Source: Atriophallophorus winterbourni
Taxonomy: Eukaryota > Platyhelminthes > Trematoda > Plagiorchiida > Microphallidae
Direction of reading: 5' to 3'
NCBI GenBank assembly: GCA_013407085.1
Contig: JACCGJ010013600.1
Span: 16,577 to 80,576 of the forward strand
DNA length: 64,000 bases
In this document: positions 9,318 to 21,430 of the stretch, in pieces
How the letters are laid out: every line of letters begins with the position of its first letter
Numbering within the stretch: position 1 is the first letter of the stretch
The notes under the pieces: model-generated
The model's input: the letters and a program-made list of their open reading frames with translations, nothing else
Databases searched by the model: none
Told to the model about the DNA's origin: nothing
Program-made: the position numbers and the translations under genes

Positions 9318-11523
9318 AACACAAGCACGGCAGGATTCTGGCCACTGGTTCCTTTCTTTTGCCATCACACTGAGTGTTATCAGCCACATATCTTCACGGT
9401 CCTTCGGACCCCACCCGGGTGAGCGCGATGTTCCCACGATGGCTAGTGGGGCTGTTAGACGCTTGAGGGTCTTCCGCCAAGTATTCCTTTGTCCGCCACG
9501 GCGACGTTTCCAATCAGGTCCAGCGAGACAAAAAAGAGCTAGGCAAGGAAGGCGTCGCTCATCCAATCCTGTAGCTCATCTAAACCGGGGTCCTTGCGTC
9601 GTCTAAGCTTCATTATGTGTGAGCGAATTTCTGCCGCTGTAGGTGTTCCCTGTGGGGCCGGCCACTGAGTGGTGGATCCACTTGGCTGAACAACGAAGAG
9701 TGGTCGCGGTTGATTGAATTGGCAAGCGAAATGTTCCCCCAGCGGTCCATTCGCCTTTCTCTGTTGGTAATCAACAACCCATCTGCTTCCGTGATGAGTT
9801 CGCTCACGCTGGGCACTCGGGGTCCCGTGGAGCGTATAAGCTGGAACAATTTGCGGGTGTTGCCAACTGCTTGGGCTGCTTCCATCTCGCCTGTCCGCTC
9901 TTCCCAACATGATTCTCGGTCCGTTTTGAGACTGGTCTTCAACTGGTGGCAAATTTGCCTGCGCTGTTCATCATATATTTCCCCGGAGGTAAGAAACGCT
10001 GTTGGTCAATTAATTTGGCTGTAGCAGCAGATATCCAGTTGGAACCTGTTCGCTTGGATGTTCCACAGCTTTCCAGGCCAGCATGATACATTGCGCTTTG
10101 GATTTGAGCCCAATGCTCCTCAATATTAACGGGATGGGGTCCGAGTGCATTAGATAGGGCCGTTAAATGGTTATCTGCCACTGATCTATCTGATAGTTTA
10201 AGCGTATCCAGCCTCGTGATATTTTTTTACGCGATCCGCTGAAACGCATAGTTAAGTTTGCACAGACTAACGCGTGGTCTGATGATAGTCAGGTCGACCA
10301 ATATGATCTGCAGTCTTGCACACTGGAACGCCATCGATAACTGATCGCAATGTGATCAATTTGTGTCCAGAGTCCTGTCGAGGGGGATCTCCATGTTGCT
10401 GACCGTTGTTTGGAATGTCGGAAGTTGACGATGCTGAGAAATAGGCGGTGCTCAGCACAACAAGCGTTCACCGTTGTCCGATCTGACGCAATCGAGACCA
10501 TACGGACCACCCAGGTGTCGTTCACTTTGTGAGAGGCGGCCAACTCGGGCATTAAGATCGCCAGCCAGGATGACAATATCCGACTTTCGTGCTTTACGCA
10601 GTAATTCGTCTAGACTTCCGTAGAATTTGTCTTTTGCTAAATCAGCACTGCAGTCAGTGGGGGCGTAGGCTGCGATGACGAAAAGTGCACGAGTGTTCTG
10701 CCGGTGTTGACTGATTTTGCATGAGCCACGAAGTCGGACGGCGCACAAACGGCTATTGACAGGTAACCAGTCAATCAAGGCTGCCTCGGCGCGTGAGCTC
10801 AGGGTAATACAAACTCCTGCAAGTCCCTCTACCTGGGCTTCTTCGTCACCAAATACACGCAAACAGAACTTGACGCCGGTATTATTTGGTGAACATAGGT
10901 TTAGCACATTACTAGAGTCGTGTAAGCGCGTTTCTGATAAGCAGCAGATGTCTACTCTCATCGTTTCTAGTGTACGAGCTAATCCAGCCTGTTGTCCTGC
11001 TTGGCTCAAGGTCCTGACGTTGAATGCAGCTAGCTTGAAGGGCATACGGGGTTTCAAGAATTGAACACTCTGGCTTGGTTGTTCTGTGTTTGGCGAGCTT
11101 GAAGGTGCATCTTGACGAGATTCGTTGCTTGTGTTTAATGAGAGGTGTGGGATATAAGGATCGGCATGTGATGTAATGTAGCGAAGGTCATTTTGACAGC
11201 AAGTTGTGGTTGGAGTAGATTCCATGGTTCTTGTTGTAGGCGACATACTACCCGGTTGCCAAGGCCGAAGTGGGGGGTTAGCTTAGGGGACCCCACCCGG
11301 AGCCTTTAACTCAAAAGTCTTCCCGCAATCGGGTATGTCGCAAGGAGGCGGAGGTTTGGAATCAAGGTTTTCCTTTCCCTCGATGGATTGCCCTCCCAGG
11401 CTAACGAGCTTCATCTGCCCGGAGCAAACTGGTTTCGAGGCGCCAGTCACCCGCCATATGAGAGCATTTTATAAACAGTGCTAGCTTATTCCCACTGCCA
11501 CCCCCGGCTATGACAACCTTTGG
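9318..11523 (-). mobile_element. RTE-like retrotransposon, minus strand, RT core deleted
   Basis: Leader from 11523 leftwards, then a reading frame from 11246. After a Ser/Thr-rich stretch comes an endonuclease: FKLAAFNVRTL, DICCLSETRLHD, VIAAYAPTD and AGDLNARVG (about 10560-11060). A frameshift near 10450 continues as HIAISYRWRSSVQDCRSYW. After a linker (9942-9590: LRRRKDPGLDELQDW) the frame jumps at about 9545-9590 straight to the RTE C-terminus (KRRRGGQRNTW, SRSPGWGPKDREDMW). The whole palm/fingers RT core, including the YADD box, is missing. The 3' part is interrupted by the SINE-like insertion and probably continues at 8530-8691. The element cannot encode RT. Confidence 0.8.
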
Positions 11524-11610
11524 AACTAGCTACGGTTAGTGCGATCAGTCTTCCAGGTTGGGGTCCAAAAGAGGAGCATTCGCAGTGGATTCTTACCCTT
11601 GGCGATATGC
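11524..11610 (+). mobile_element. RTE-like C-terminal fragment, right part, with right 17-bp target-site duplication
   Basis: Begins with AACTAGCTACGGTTAGT (11524-11540), identical to 7840-7856, then continues the coding frame as AISLPGWGPKEEHSQW. Together with 7665-7856 it is one older RTE copy split by the insertion. Confidence 0.75.
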
Positions 11611-12180
11611 CGCACAATCGTGTTTAGTGGCCATCTTGTTGTAGACATTTCCTTGCAGTGTTTGATTCATCTTGTCGGTTATCAAGTGAAGTGGTGAGCA
11701 AAGCTTGTTATGATACATGACAGTGAAAGCCGCAAGGAAGCTGCCATGCTGAAGTCGCTCTACTCGTTTCAATGCATGTTTGATTCGAGATGTAGGCATC
11801 TCATCCCAACGAGTCTGTGTCTAATCTTCTCTTGGTTTAGCTCCCACGAATACCCATCTTCTAGGATTATACTTTTTCATGGTTGTATGGTAAGCAAGCA
11901 CTCGGTACATGATACTAGTGTAATGCCATCGTCATGGTGACTTGTTCGAATAAGTTTTTGTCCTCACTACTTTTCCAACTTGTTTTTATCCTGCTTTCAG
12001 GTGAACCTCAATCGAAACGGACCGATGTTCTTTTTCTCCCCCCCCTAATAAAAAATGTTTGTGTTTATGTGATGTGGTTTTACTATGTGAATGATACTTG
12101 AACCCGTGATCAATGTCGAACTTGTTGTCAAATAAAATGTTTCTTTCATTTTGTTCTGATTGTTCGTTGTTTATTGCCAT
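11611..12180. other. Non-coding stretch, nothing recognised
   Basis: AT-rich in its second half. Short frames lack family resemblance. Confidence 0.35.
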
Positions 12181-12187
12181 GATACAC

Positions 12188-12420
12188 ATCGAGGCATTGT
12201 GTAAAGCGTCGTCTGCAAGCTGAGGAGGAGCAGATACACCTCTTGGCTGCTGCACGCAGATCACGCCGCCGGCGTGTAACTGATGCAATACCACCGAGTT
12301 CAGACTTTCGTTGTCAGCGCTGCGGGAGAGATTGTTCCTCCCGAATCGGACTGTTTAGTCATTCAAAAAGCTGTAGAACATGAACATTCATTCGATTGTG
12401 TTGTACTTCGATCGTCGACA
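12188..12420 (+). mobile_element. Non-LTR retrotransposon C-terminus with C2HC zinc finger, copy 1
   Basis: Plus-strand frame reads VKRRLQAEEEQIHLLAAA, then an Arg-rich patch and FRCQRCGRDC followed by GLFSHSKSC, a C-x2-C-x12-H-x3-C finger at the extreme C-terminus. Such a finger ends the ORF of some RTE-type elements. The match to 31770-31960 is close. After 'CCGAAGGATGCCAAC' it passes into a short (AAC)n tail. Everything upstream of the tail domain is missing. Confidence 0.7.
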
Positions 12421-12917
12421 ACGACCGAAGGATGCCAACAACAACAACATGATCGCCTCCTGCCATTGATTCGTGAGAAAATAATAACGAAACAGGTGCA
12501 AATATGGCTGAAGATTCCGTTTTTTATCATCATCTTCACGACAGATCATTTGTACACATGACCTAGGCGACGCTGTCGTAGTAGGGTGAACCAGCTTTAG
12601 AAAGCACTTTGGCATTTGTCAGTTTGTCCATCCACGATATGTTCAAGATGCAGCTGCTTAAATGGAAGGCATCCATTCGTGGAGGGTTTAGGTTTCCCCA
12701 CCATACAGTAAAATATTTAATATGCCAGCACTGTATGTCATCATCTTTGTCCTCGTTATGAATTAGTCGTTGCCGCAGACAAGAGTTTAAACGGGTAAAA
12801 TGACGGCTGCTCTGCCAACTCGCTTATTAATCTCCGTGTCTAGCTAGCTTTCAGTGTTTATGCATTGTGAGTGTGTTCATAGGAGCCTTTACACGACGTA
12901 TATTTGGGTTACGGTAC
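12421..12917. other. Non-coding stretch, nothing recognised
   Basis: No motif or repeat seen beyond the AAC tail at 12434-12447. Confidence 0.3.
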
Positions 12918-13800
12918 CTCATCATCATCACAGACAGCATTACAACGGTAGTGCGCACAGAAATCTTAACTGCCACACAACCATGAAAAAGTAAAATCCT
13001 AAAAGATGGGGAAGGGTGGGACTTAACTAGCTACGGATTTTATAGAAGAGTAAGCACAAACAAACGGGGTAGAGGTGCCTACATTTCGAATGGAACATGC
13101 ATTCGAACAAGTTTCGTGAACGAGTAGAACGACATCAGCATGGCAGCTTCCTTGCGGCTTTCACTGTCATGCATCATAACAAGCTTTTCTCGTCACTCCG
13201 CTTGACAACATACAAGGGTAAACAAACACTCCAAGAAGATGCTTAGTGCAAGACCGTCATTGAACACGGTTTCTGGACATATACTGAAGCGAAACTAGCC
13301 ATTGCGATATCCGATCGCGAGAACACCAGCCTGGAAGACGCAGTGCGCCGACTTTGGAAAGATTACTAGTAAGGGTTTTTGACTGCTTATGTCATGTGAC
13401 GGTTTGGCCACCCCGAGATTTACGCCAACCTGGATGTGGTGTCGCAAAAAGAATCAGTTTCGGAAGTCGGTGGTCCGGCATCCGTAAAACGTGACCCAAC
13501 CAGCGTAACCTATGCAGGTTGATTCGCTTATCTACATCAACATTACTACCGAACAACTTATTTCGGAGAGCATCGGTGCGCATGATCGAACGTAGTTCAT
13601 TGTTGTGCTGCTTTGAGCTGGCATAATGAATCATGGCGGCGATACGTCTTTTGAACTTTCGGAAATTTCCACGGATTCCAGCGTCGGACTCACTGAGGGC
13701 ACTTAATTTTGTATTTGATAGCGACAAGCAACCAGAAACCCATTGTCGAGTGTCCGTTGTGGCGATGTCAGCAACACACTGCATTTGTCTCAAGCGTTTT
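12918..13800 (-). mobile_element. RTE-like retrotransposon 3' remnant, minus strand, copy 2
   Basis: Second copy of the family at 5.9-6.8 kb. The minus-strand frame 13793-13392 gives ELRSIMRTDALRNKLFG, then INLHRLRWLGHVLRMPDHR and SRGGQTVTW, typical of the RTE C-terminus. The nucleotide match to copy 1 runs from the (GAT)n tail (12918-12932) to about 13590, where the two copies diverge abruptly. Confidence 0.75.
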
Positions 13801-14067
13801 GCGCGCTTCAGTTAAGATCACGCTGTGACTCTGTGCGGGAAATTCGTAGTTTTTTGTGCGAAACTTATTGAACAGTGGATTCAACGGATAACTTAGTCTA
13901 CAACATGTCTGTTGTTTCACGAGTCAATGATTTTATCGTATATTCTCCCTGTAAGTATGGTCGCACGCTTTCTTGTATACGTCCTTCATTGGTGGTCTTC
14001 CGCTGAAGATGGTGGATAAAGAATGTGACAGAGCCACAAGACTCACTTGTAAAGTAATTAGTCGATC
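13801..14067. other. Short unassigned spacer
   Basis: Contains weak similarity to the ~240-bp repeat (about 13715-13745 and 13870-13910), too diverged to delimit. Confidence 0.3.
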
Positions 14068-14612
14068 GTTCCAAAGGTTGTCATAGCCGGGGGTGTCAGT
14101 GGGGATAAGCTCCCACTGTTTATAAAATGCTCCCATATGGCGCGCGTCTTAAATAGCCTCTGACAACCAAGTCCAGCTTCTCGCCTGCAAATGTGGCTCC
14201 CCGAGCCCGGAGTAACTGCTTCTACCAACTGGAGAAGTGACGAGGGCGAGTGACTGGCGCCTGAAAACCAGCTTGCTTCGGGCAGATGTAGCTCGTTAGC
14301 CTGGGAGGGCATTTCATCTAAGGGAAGGAAAACCCTGATTTTAAACCTCCACTGCCTTGCCGGATACCCGATCGCGGGAAAGGCTTCTGGAGATAAACCT
14401 GGAACGGAGTCTGACTGACGGTTAGTTGGTGCACACCACCTCTTTCTGACAACTCCCTGCTGCCTTGCAGGTCGCACTTGGTTGTTCAAAGTTTAGAGAA
14501 GATGACTCGAACAAACGCCGAATAGTGCTGGGGACGAGGCTTTGTACCCAAATTCCCAAGAGTCTTCATTGAAGCCTACTCATCCTCCAGGAGGAGATAG
14601 TCGCACACAAGT
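14068..14612 (+). mobile_element. RTE-derived SINE-like element, most complete copy
   Basis: Head 'AAAGGTTGTCATAGCCGGGG', body shared with 8764-9317, and 3' end 'GGAGGAGATAGTCGCACACA'. No internal deletion is evident, so this is the best copy for defining the roughly 545-bp unit. The head half resembles RTE leaders, as expected for a non-autonomous element mobilised by RTE enzymes (inference). No clear target-site duplication was found. Confidence 0.65.
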
Positions 14613-14754
14613 TACAAGTTCTCGGTGATAACGCATTTTTGATTTAAATATAACCGATATTAGAATATAAGTTCCTTAGGATTTCAATAGGCTGTTTAGT
14701 GGTAATACTAACCAGAGTCTATCACGCTTGATCTGACGAAGTTTCTGTACCACA

Positions 14755-16045
14755 GACAACGCTGCCGCTTGCTGGCTGTTTCCGTCATCAGGTGGAGATG
14801 GTAAGATTAGTTTCAGTAAGCTTTGAATCAGTGGATAAGTGGTAAACAAAGTTTTTCTTGAATGCCACTGTTTAAAGAACCACGATGTTCGAACACAGAA
14901 TCACAAAGTTATTCGTGGTCAAGCACTCAAGGCGCTTATGGACTAAAGTGAAGTGTTGCTCACATCCCCCGCACTTACACACCACTAGTGGTTTCTGGCT
15001 TTTTGCGTCCACCTGTTGGAGACGCTTATTTTAGATTCAGTAATTACCTTCAAAAAGTGGATACGTGGTAAACAAAGTTATACTTGAATGACACTGTTAC
15101 ATAGGGTCGTACAACGAACCACGATATTAAAATACAGATTCATAAAGTATTAGTCTAGCACTCAGGTCGCTTATGTATGACCACCGTTATGTGTTGCTCA
15201 CATATCCCCAACTCACACACCATTACCGGTTTCTGGCTGTTTGCCGTCATTAGGTTCATTAAGCCTTGAAACAAAGTTATACTCAAATGCCACTGGTACA
15301 TAGTGTTCGTACAACGAACCACGATGTTCAAGCACAGAGGCAATTATGGATGACCAAAGTAATGCGTTGCTCACATCCCCCACACTTACACACCACAACC
15401 AGTTTCTCTCTGTTGTCCGTCATCAGGTGTAGACAATAAGATTAGGTTCAGTGAGCCTTGAAACAGCGGATAAGTGTTAAACAGAGCTATACTTTAATGC
15501 CAATGTTACATAGTGTTCGTACAACGAACCACGATGTTCAAATACGGAATCACAAAGTGATTCTTGGTTAAACACTCGAGGCGCTTATGGATGACCAAAG
15601 TATTGTGTTGCTCACATTCCGCGTAATTCCAAAACACTACTGCTTTCTGGCTTTTTGCGTTCACCTGTTGGAGACGGTTATATTAGGTTCAGTAAGCCTT
15701 GTAACACAGGTAAAGTGGTAAACAAAGTTAAACTTGAATGCCACTGTTAAATAGTGTTCGTACAACCAACCAACGATGTTGAAACAGGATCACAAAGTGA
15801 TTCTTTGTCAAGCACTCGAGGCACTTATGGATGACCAAAGTAATGTGTTGCTCACTTCCCCAGCACTTATACACCACTACTGTTTTCTGGCTGTTTGCCG
15901 TCATCAGGTGTAGACTCTAAGATTAGGTTCAGTGAGGCTCGCAACAGTAGATAAGTTGTAAACAATGTTACATTTGAATTCCTCTGTTACATTGGGTTCG
16001 TAAAACGAACCACGATGTTCGAATACAAGAATCACAAACTGTTTC
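14755..16045 (+). repeat. Tandem array of ~240-bp units (five to six copies)
   Basis: The junction motif 'GTTGCTCACAT' recurs at about 14957, 15195, 15367, 15608 and 15848 (spacings about 238, 172, 241 and 240). Each unit holds 'GGTTTCTGGCTGTTTGCCGT', a 'CATCAGGTG(T)AGAC' block, 'TAAACAAAGTTATACTTGAA' and 'AACGAACCACGATGTTC'. The third unit has a deletion of about 70 bp. The units are diverged. Related units occur near 7.1, 36.7 and 43.1 kb. Confidence 0.85.
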
Positions 16046-17244
16046 GTTTACGGTTATATGGATAGAAATTAATCATCTATGAATATTTCTCAAGACTATC
16101 AAATTTGAATAGCTTTGTCTGTGGATGTTTCGTGTAGGATCGAGAAAAATCCCTTGTCTTCCCTCAAGCGATGTCATTTTCGCGTCAGAAATCCTAAGTT
16201 TTACTTAACTGTTGTCAACTATTTTGCACTTCGAAGCATTTCTAATAAAACCCCACGCCGAATCCCAGTCTATATTAAAAACATTGTTAGCCAGCGATAA
16301 TTTTATAAAGTGCGATGCATATTCTATGTATGTAATGCAGCGTGAATGCGCGATAGTTCGGCTTCGTATACTTTGCTCAATGCGTAGTGGATTTGAGTAC
16401 CTATTGGTTGAAAAAGTCAAAGTGTTAGGATGAAAATATGATATTGCGTAACAAAATATTATATTACATTGAAAAAGCGTCGTAATTTTTCCAAATATTT
16501 ATAACCTTATTGACTCACGTGGAGATTATTGTGCGATACGTTTCCTGTGTGTAGGGAAAACACATGTGTTAGTTGAGACACTGTATCATCCAATTTACTA
16601 GTTCGCATATGCTAGAAAGAAGTTATACTAGCCATACATGGGAGCGGAACTTGAATATTTTAGATAACTTTTTTCATTATAACAAATGCGTAGTTGTGCC
16701 GCGACTATTGTTAATCACGAACTTTCAAATTGGATGCTTAACTCTACCCTCCGACACAACGAAAGAGCAAGAAGCGCAGAATTGTCCAACGACGACAAAT
16801 CCGAGTTTGTAATATTTTTTGGTTTGCGGTGGATTCCAATGGAACAATTCGTGTGACAACATCGCAAGTATGGAATGATGGACAACGTCAGCCGTAATTG
16901 AAGGGCATGCAATTCGTTGATTTCGGCCCAATGGGCTCAGGGTGGCGATGTCTTGAAGTGTACCGGTTGGCACGAAATCGACTGACAAAATAAGATGGAA
17001 TTAACAACCGGGACGTGCATGCGTGAGGATGGTTGTTTGCTCTGTCTATGTGAGATAGGCGTGTTTCGTTATTTTTCCAATGGTTAATAAACGCCTGCGG
17101 CTAATAAGCGTCTCTTATGTTCTTGGATTCATGTGCGATTAGCGTTGGACAGGTAGAACTTGCGGAGAAATCAAGACGCAAATGAGATGCGTTTGTGCAA
17201 CGTTGTTACTGTTTGTTTGTGTTTGTACCGCCGAACGTCAGAGG
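16046..17244. other. AT-rich non-coding DNA
   Basis: No supported gene. The part at 16715-16915 resembles 47520-47720 ('ACCCTCCG(A/G)(C/G)ACAAC', 'GACGACAAAT', 'CATCGCAAGTAT(G/A)', 'TGCAATTC'), an old dispersed repeat of unknown class. Confidence 0.35.
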
Positions 17245-17640
17245 ATTGTTCTTCATTCCATACCCCCAAAGATTGGAAATATTGAAAATGTTTTCTGTGC
17301 ATTATCGCCGGACCCGTGGTGATCTTATCTTTCTCCATCAGATCATGTCCTCACCCACCCATCCGTGCTTTTCCCTATTCTCCCGCCATACCGAGACATC
17401 GCATTTGCGTGGTCACTCCCTTAGACTTTGCTTGAAACAGTCCCGTATCAACTGCCGAAAGTACTTTTTCTCTATGCGTGTTTGTGCTCTTTGGAACAAA
17501 TTAACAGAGGATGTGGTATCGGCTCCTTCCTTAATCGTGTTTAAACACAGAATCGACTCCTTCCTCCAAGAACTCCATTACAAAACCCCTTGATGCCTAG
17601 CACGTACTACATTTAACTTACAGTTTCACTTGTTTACAAG
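17245..17640 (+). mobile_element. CR1-like element, C-terminal fragment of ORF2
   Basis: Frame ending at 17593 gives RLEILKMFSVHYRRTRGDLI, FLHQIMSSPTHP, LRGHSLRLCLKQSRINCRKY and FSMRVCALWNKL, then SAPSLIVFKHRIDSFL. This is the typical post-RT C-terminus of CR1/Jockey-type LINEs. The endonuclease and RT domains are absent (5' truncation). Confidence 0.8.
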
Positions 17641-17784
17641 TCTAACGTAACCACGATGCCTCCGTTTCCCCTGCTACAGCCTCGCAAATTCGGGTAGACG
17701 CAATTTCCAAGTGAGTGTGGCCCGCTATATGGCCTTCCCGCCCTCGTACTAGATGATACTCCCTGTTTTATTTTCACCGCACTG

Positions 17785-17975
17785 TATATAACACCCTGTG
17801 GTTTTTCAAGCTATGCTTTTACGCCATAAAAACTATTGTTCTATTATCCTCTCATGACACTCGCTTCATATTTTCACTTTTGCTTGCTTTATTAAATACC
17901 ATACCATCCTGCGGTTGTTATTTTAAGCTTGTACGCTTTTTTTACTGCAATAAACCGTTGTTCCATTGTTACTGT
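17785..17975 (+). other. Two LINE 3'-end signatures in tandem
   Basis: 'CCCTGTGGTTTTTCAAGCTA' with 'TGCTTTTACGCCATAAAA' (17800-17838), then 'CCTGCGGTTGTTATTTTAAG' with a similar block (17910-17960). Both match the 3' block seen after other CR1-like ORFs in the window. The second may be the end of another, otherwise lost, copy. Confidence 0.4.
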
Positions 17976-18902
17976 TGGACCAATGAATGTCGATAATTTG
18001 CCAGGTATAGGCCAATTGCCATATGTTGATCTGAAATGGCCCGGCCTGTCTTCACCCCACACGCTACACTTTTACCTCGTGTCGAAGTTCGACATCAGTC
18101 AAAGCATTTAGATTTGCTTTTATTATTACCCAGATATGAACAACTATATTTAACAAATTTATATCGCATTTGCTAATTCTATCTCTATTATTTAAAAAAA
18201 TGGAAGCGGAAGTTTTGTAGCAACTTGTAATTTCACTTTCTTTTCAATTGTACTTCCATTTCCATATATGTTTGATTTAATCAACGATTATTCCATAATA
18301 TACTTTTTCCGCGCGCTTTCCTCTTCTGCTTGAACTCCGTGGTGCTGTATTATTGCGTGTTTGCTAATCACGACGGTTAACAGCAAAATTGTCTTGTCGC
18401 TACATTCGCAGCTCCGTCAATTATAATTGCTGATCAACGCGACACACAGGAGTTTGGAGCTGGAATATTTTTGTGTGTGGATATTTACGTTGGACATTGA
18501 ATTTTCACTTATCGTGAGTTCGTTCCTTTGTCCGTTTTTACTATAAAAATTTCCTGTTATATTTTTGCATTTATTCACTACAGATTTACGAAAACTTACA
18601 ACTTCTTCGATGCTTCATTTCTAGAAACCGAAAAATAGTTTTATTACATATTTAACAATGTAAACTTTTAAATTTTAGATTTTATGAACTCACAGATAGC
18701 GAACCGCGTCATTGCTATTGTAAACAAATATATTTTTGTTATAATGTGTCGAACATATAAGATAACAATAAGACTTTTATGCACTTACTAACTCCAGACG
18801 TCCAGGAGATTCAACCTGGAAATTCAAATTATTTTAATTATTTGATAAGACTCAGTAGCGAATATATACATCCCATCATTTAGTTTTTAAACGCACACAC
18901 GC
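17976..18902. other. AT-rich non-coding DNA
   Basis: No gene or repeat unit recognised. Confidence 0.4.
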
Positions 18903-19540
18903 ATGTGGTGGGCATTGAGACGATCCTTCTTAGAGATAAATCCCAAAGATTTTCAAGTTCTATATAGCTCTCACGTCAGACCAATATCAGAATGTGGGCT
19001 TCCGTTGAACTATTCGTTAACTAAAGGGAAGAAGGATCGACTGGAGAAAGTCCAAAGGAGGGCTACCAAGTGCGTGAGGGGTATATTTCGTATTCCCTAT
19101 GACGCCAGATTGCGGGAACTCAAACTATTCCCACTGGAATATCGAAGAATACGATATGATTTGCTGGTCACGCGGAGAATCCTGCTTGGATATTACGGAA
19201 CGGAACTTCAACAATTCTTTTCGGTATCCACGGACTCCAGAAATAGAGGTCATTCGCTAAAGTTGCAGAAGCGCCGAACGGAACACCTGAAGCCATCGTT
19301 TACTCTGTCGACCAGAGTGGTCAATATTTGGAATGCACTCTCCGCTGATGCAATCGGGGCAATCACCGAAGAGTAGTTTAAACGCATATTGGACGGTGAA
19401 CTTCCCGCTATCCTGCGCGATTCGCCTACTCTTCCAGCTCAGTAACTCCTCGTGAGGAATCTACGCTGACATAGCAGAGACCCGGGAGGTGAAGCCGCTC
19501 TCACGGACTGTAGTCCTCCTGCCGTCTATTCAGAAGAAGA
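18903..19540 (+). mobile_element. CR1-like element (second lineage), 3' fragment
   Basis: Frame 18903-19376 reads FLEINPKDFQVLYSSHVRP, KKDRLEKVQRRATKCVRGI, RLRELKLFPLEYRRIRYDLL, then RGHSLKLQKRRTEHLKPSF and RVVNIWNALS, a CR1-like post-RT region. The frame stops at 19374, but coding resemblance continues (FKRILDGELPAILRD). The 3' segment 19263-19537 is repeated at 48391-48670. Confidence 0.8.
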
Positions 19541-19775
19541 ACTTAATGAGTTTATCAATCGGTTCAGCAAGTTCAACTGAACGCCAATCGAAAATATGTT
19601 TATCATGATAATATGGTGAATTTAATCGGAAACGTTGTTATTTATCATGAAATAAAAATTTCCTATGCATCTGTTATCATATTTTGGTATCATCTCGCCT
19701 CTGGCTGCAGCATGAGCCAATGAGAAACCTCTCACAGAGAAAGCACAACAGGAACTCCACCGACCTGCTTGAGTA
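19541..19775. other. Spacer, nothing recognised
   Basis: AT-rich, no supported feature. Confidence 0.3.
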
Positions 19776-20795
19776 ATGGTAAACGGACAGACAAATAATC
19801 TAAGATCCAAAGAATTCCCACGACGAGTCTTCTTACCTGGAATTAGAAGGTACCTCCTTGATCGCAAGGCGACAGTACGTATCGATGGTCAGTTGTCTAT
19901 GGGCATCGATACTACTAGCGCGTCCCACTATACATCAATGACATGTAACTCGTGGTTGTCCATGTGGTTCTTTTTGCGGATGAATCTGAACTTTGGATGC
20001 GAATCAGTTCAAGAGTGGACTTATGCGCTTAGAGAACGATTTAGATACACTGAGCAGCTTGTCAGAGAGAAACAAGCTTCTGTGGATTAGTGGAAACATA
20101 AACGAAAACTGTGTACTGACAGAATATATATCGACGGGCCAACAGATTGTTAGGTATCCTTCGAAGAATATTTGGAAGATTCTCTCTGGTAACGTTACCA
20201 AGAATAATGAATGTCTACCTTCGCACTACGATGGAGTATGCGGTAGAGGTCTGGGCTTCTTGACTGCGAAACGATATTGCTCTGTTCGTTAAAATCTATC
20301 ATACAGCAACAAAAATCGTGATGGGTCTTCGCAATGTTCCGTACACCGAAAGGTTGCGACATCTGGGTTTATGTGACTCTATCCAAACGAGGATATGACG
20401 CGACATTATTTTGACCTATAGAATTGTGGATACTAAAGGACACTAAAACACTTACTTAATTTGTGTGACGGGCAAGTGACACGCGGTCATACCTTATCTC
20501 TTTACGTTCCAAGTTCCCGTACTGACTGTCGGCGCCATTTTATTCGCCGCACGTGCTATATTTCTTTGGAATTCCCTACCCCATCATGTAGTGGACTCTC
20601 CTTGCCCGGCGATTTTTGAAGCGAAATTGGATTTGCACTTGCAAACAAACATCATTCTTGAGCCTTATATTTGATATTCTCTATAACTTTCATACCATTG
20701 TATTTTTCATGTTTTTATTCATACCATAATCCTGTGGTGTTGTAAAGTATTAACTTTTATAACCATAAATCCTTGAATCCTTGAAAATCCGCGGT
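19776..20795 (+). mobile_element. CR1-like element, heavily frameshifted RT and C-terminal remnant
   Basis: Pieces in different frames: RYLLDRKATVRIDGQLSMGI (19850-19910), LDANQFKSGLMRLENDLD then TLSSLSERNKLLWISGN (19990-20095), and near the end FAARAIFLWNSLPHHVVDS (20545-20600). The VPQG block is lost in a deletion near 19915, and no FADD box survives. A 3' signature ('CCTGTGGTGTTGTAAAG') and a TCCTTGAA-type tail end it at about 20795. Confidence 0.7.
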
Positions 20796-21430
20796 GAAAT
20801 AAGTTTTCTGAATTTGTGAATGTTCTTCGCTGGACAAGCAATATTGTTTCATTGCATTCCAACGTTGACGTAGCATTGAACTATTTTTTTATTTATATTT
20901 TTCCGTCTACGGTGAAGTATATTTTATGCGGTTTTATTCTCAGTTATCTACGCTATCTGAGTTTGTTTAGGATCTACAAGTCTGCTTTCGATTTTCGAAT
21001 AGCATATTCCTCTGAAGAGTTTATCAATATTCCCTGGTAAGCCTATTAACTTACTAGGAAGACTTAAAGGAAACAATCAGGAATAAAGCATGCAGTTTTT
21101 AGCATTAACATACAACATTTGCTTTTATAAATACGTCAAACATGCGTGTTTAATGACAAGAAAACTTTTGCAACTCCTGGATTTTCTCAATGAGAAATGA
21201 GAATCACCATTCCGAAAAAAAACGTGGAAAATAAACAAAGCATTACTCACTCATCGTCTGCTTTGCTGTTAATTGGAAAAATGCCAATTATCTTTAAAGA
21301 ATCAAATATGCACTTGATTTCAATTACTATGTTTTAGCATAGATAATTGTATAGAAACAACTGCTATTCGAAAATACGAAGACTGTGTGCACAGCTGGAA
21401 TTAATGTTTTTCTTATATATCTGCGGCTGT
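20796..21430. other. AT-rich non-coding DNA
   Basis: Nothing recognised. Confidence 0.4.

Noticed and set aside
12283..12561. Open frame ending in a hydrophobic stretch
   Set aside because: It is an off-frame reading of the zinc-finger tail of a retroelement followed by AAC repeat.
14755..16045. Regular spacing suggestive of a CRISPR array
   Set aside because: Whole ~240-bp units are repeated with no short conserved repeat plus variable spacer pattern, and the context is eukaryotic.
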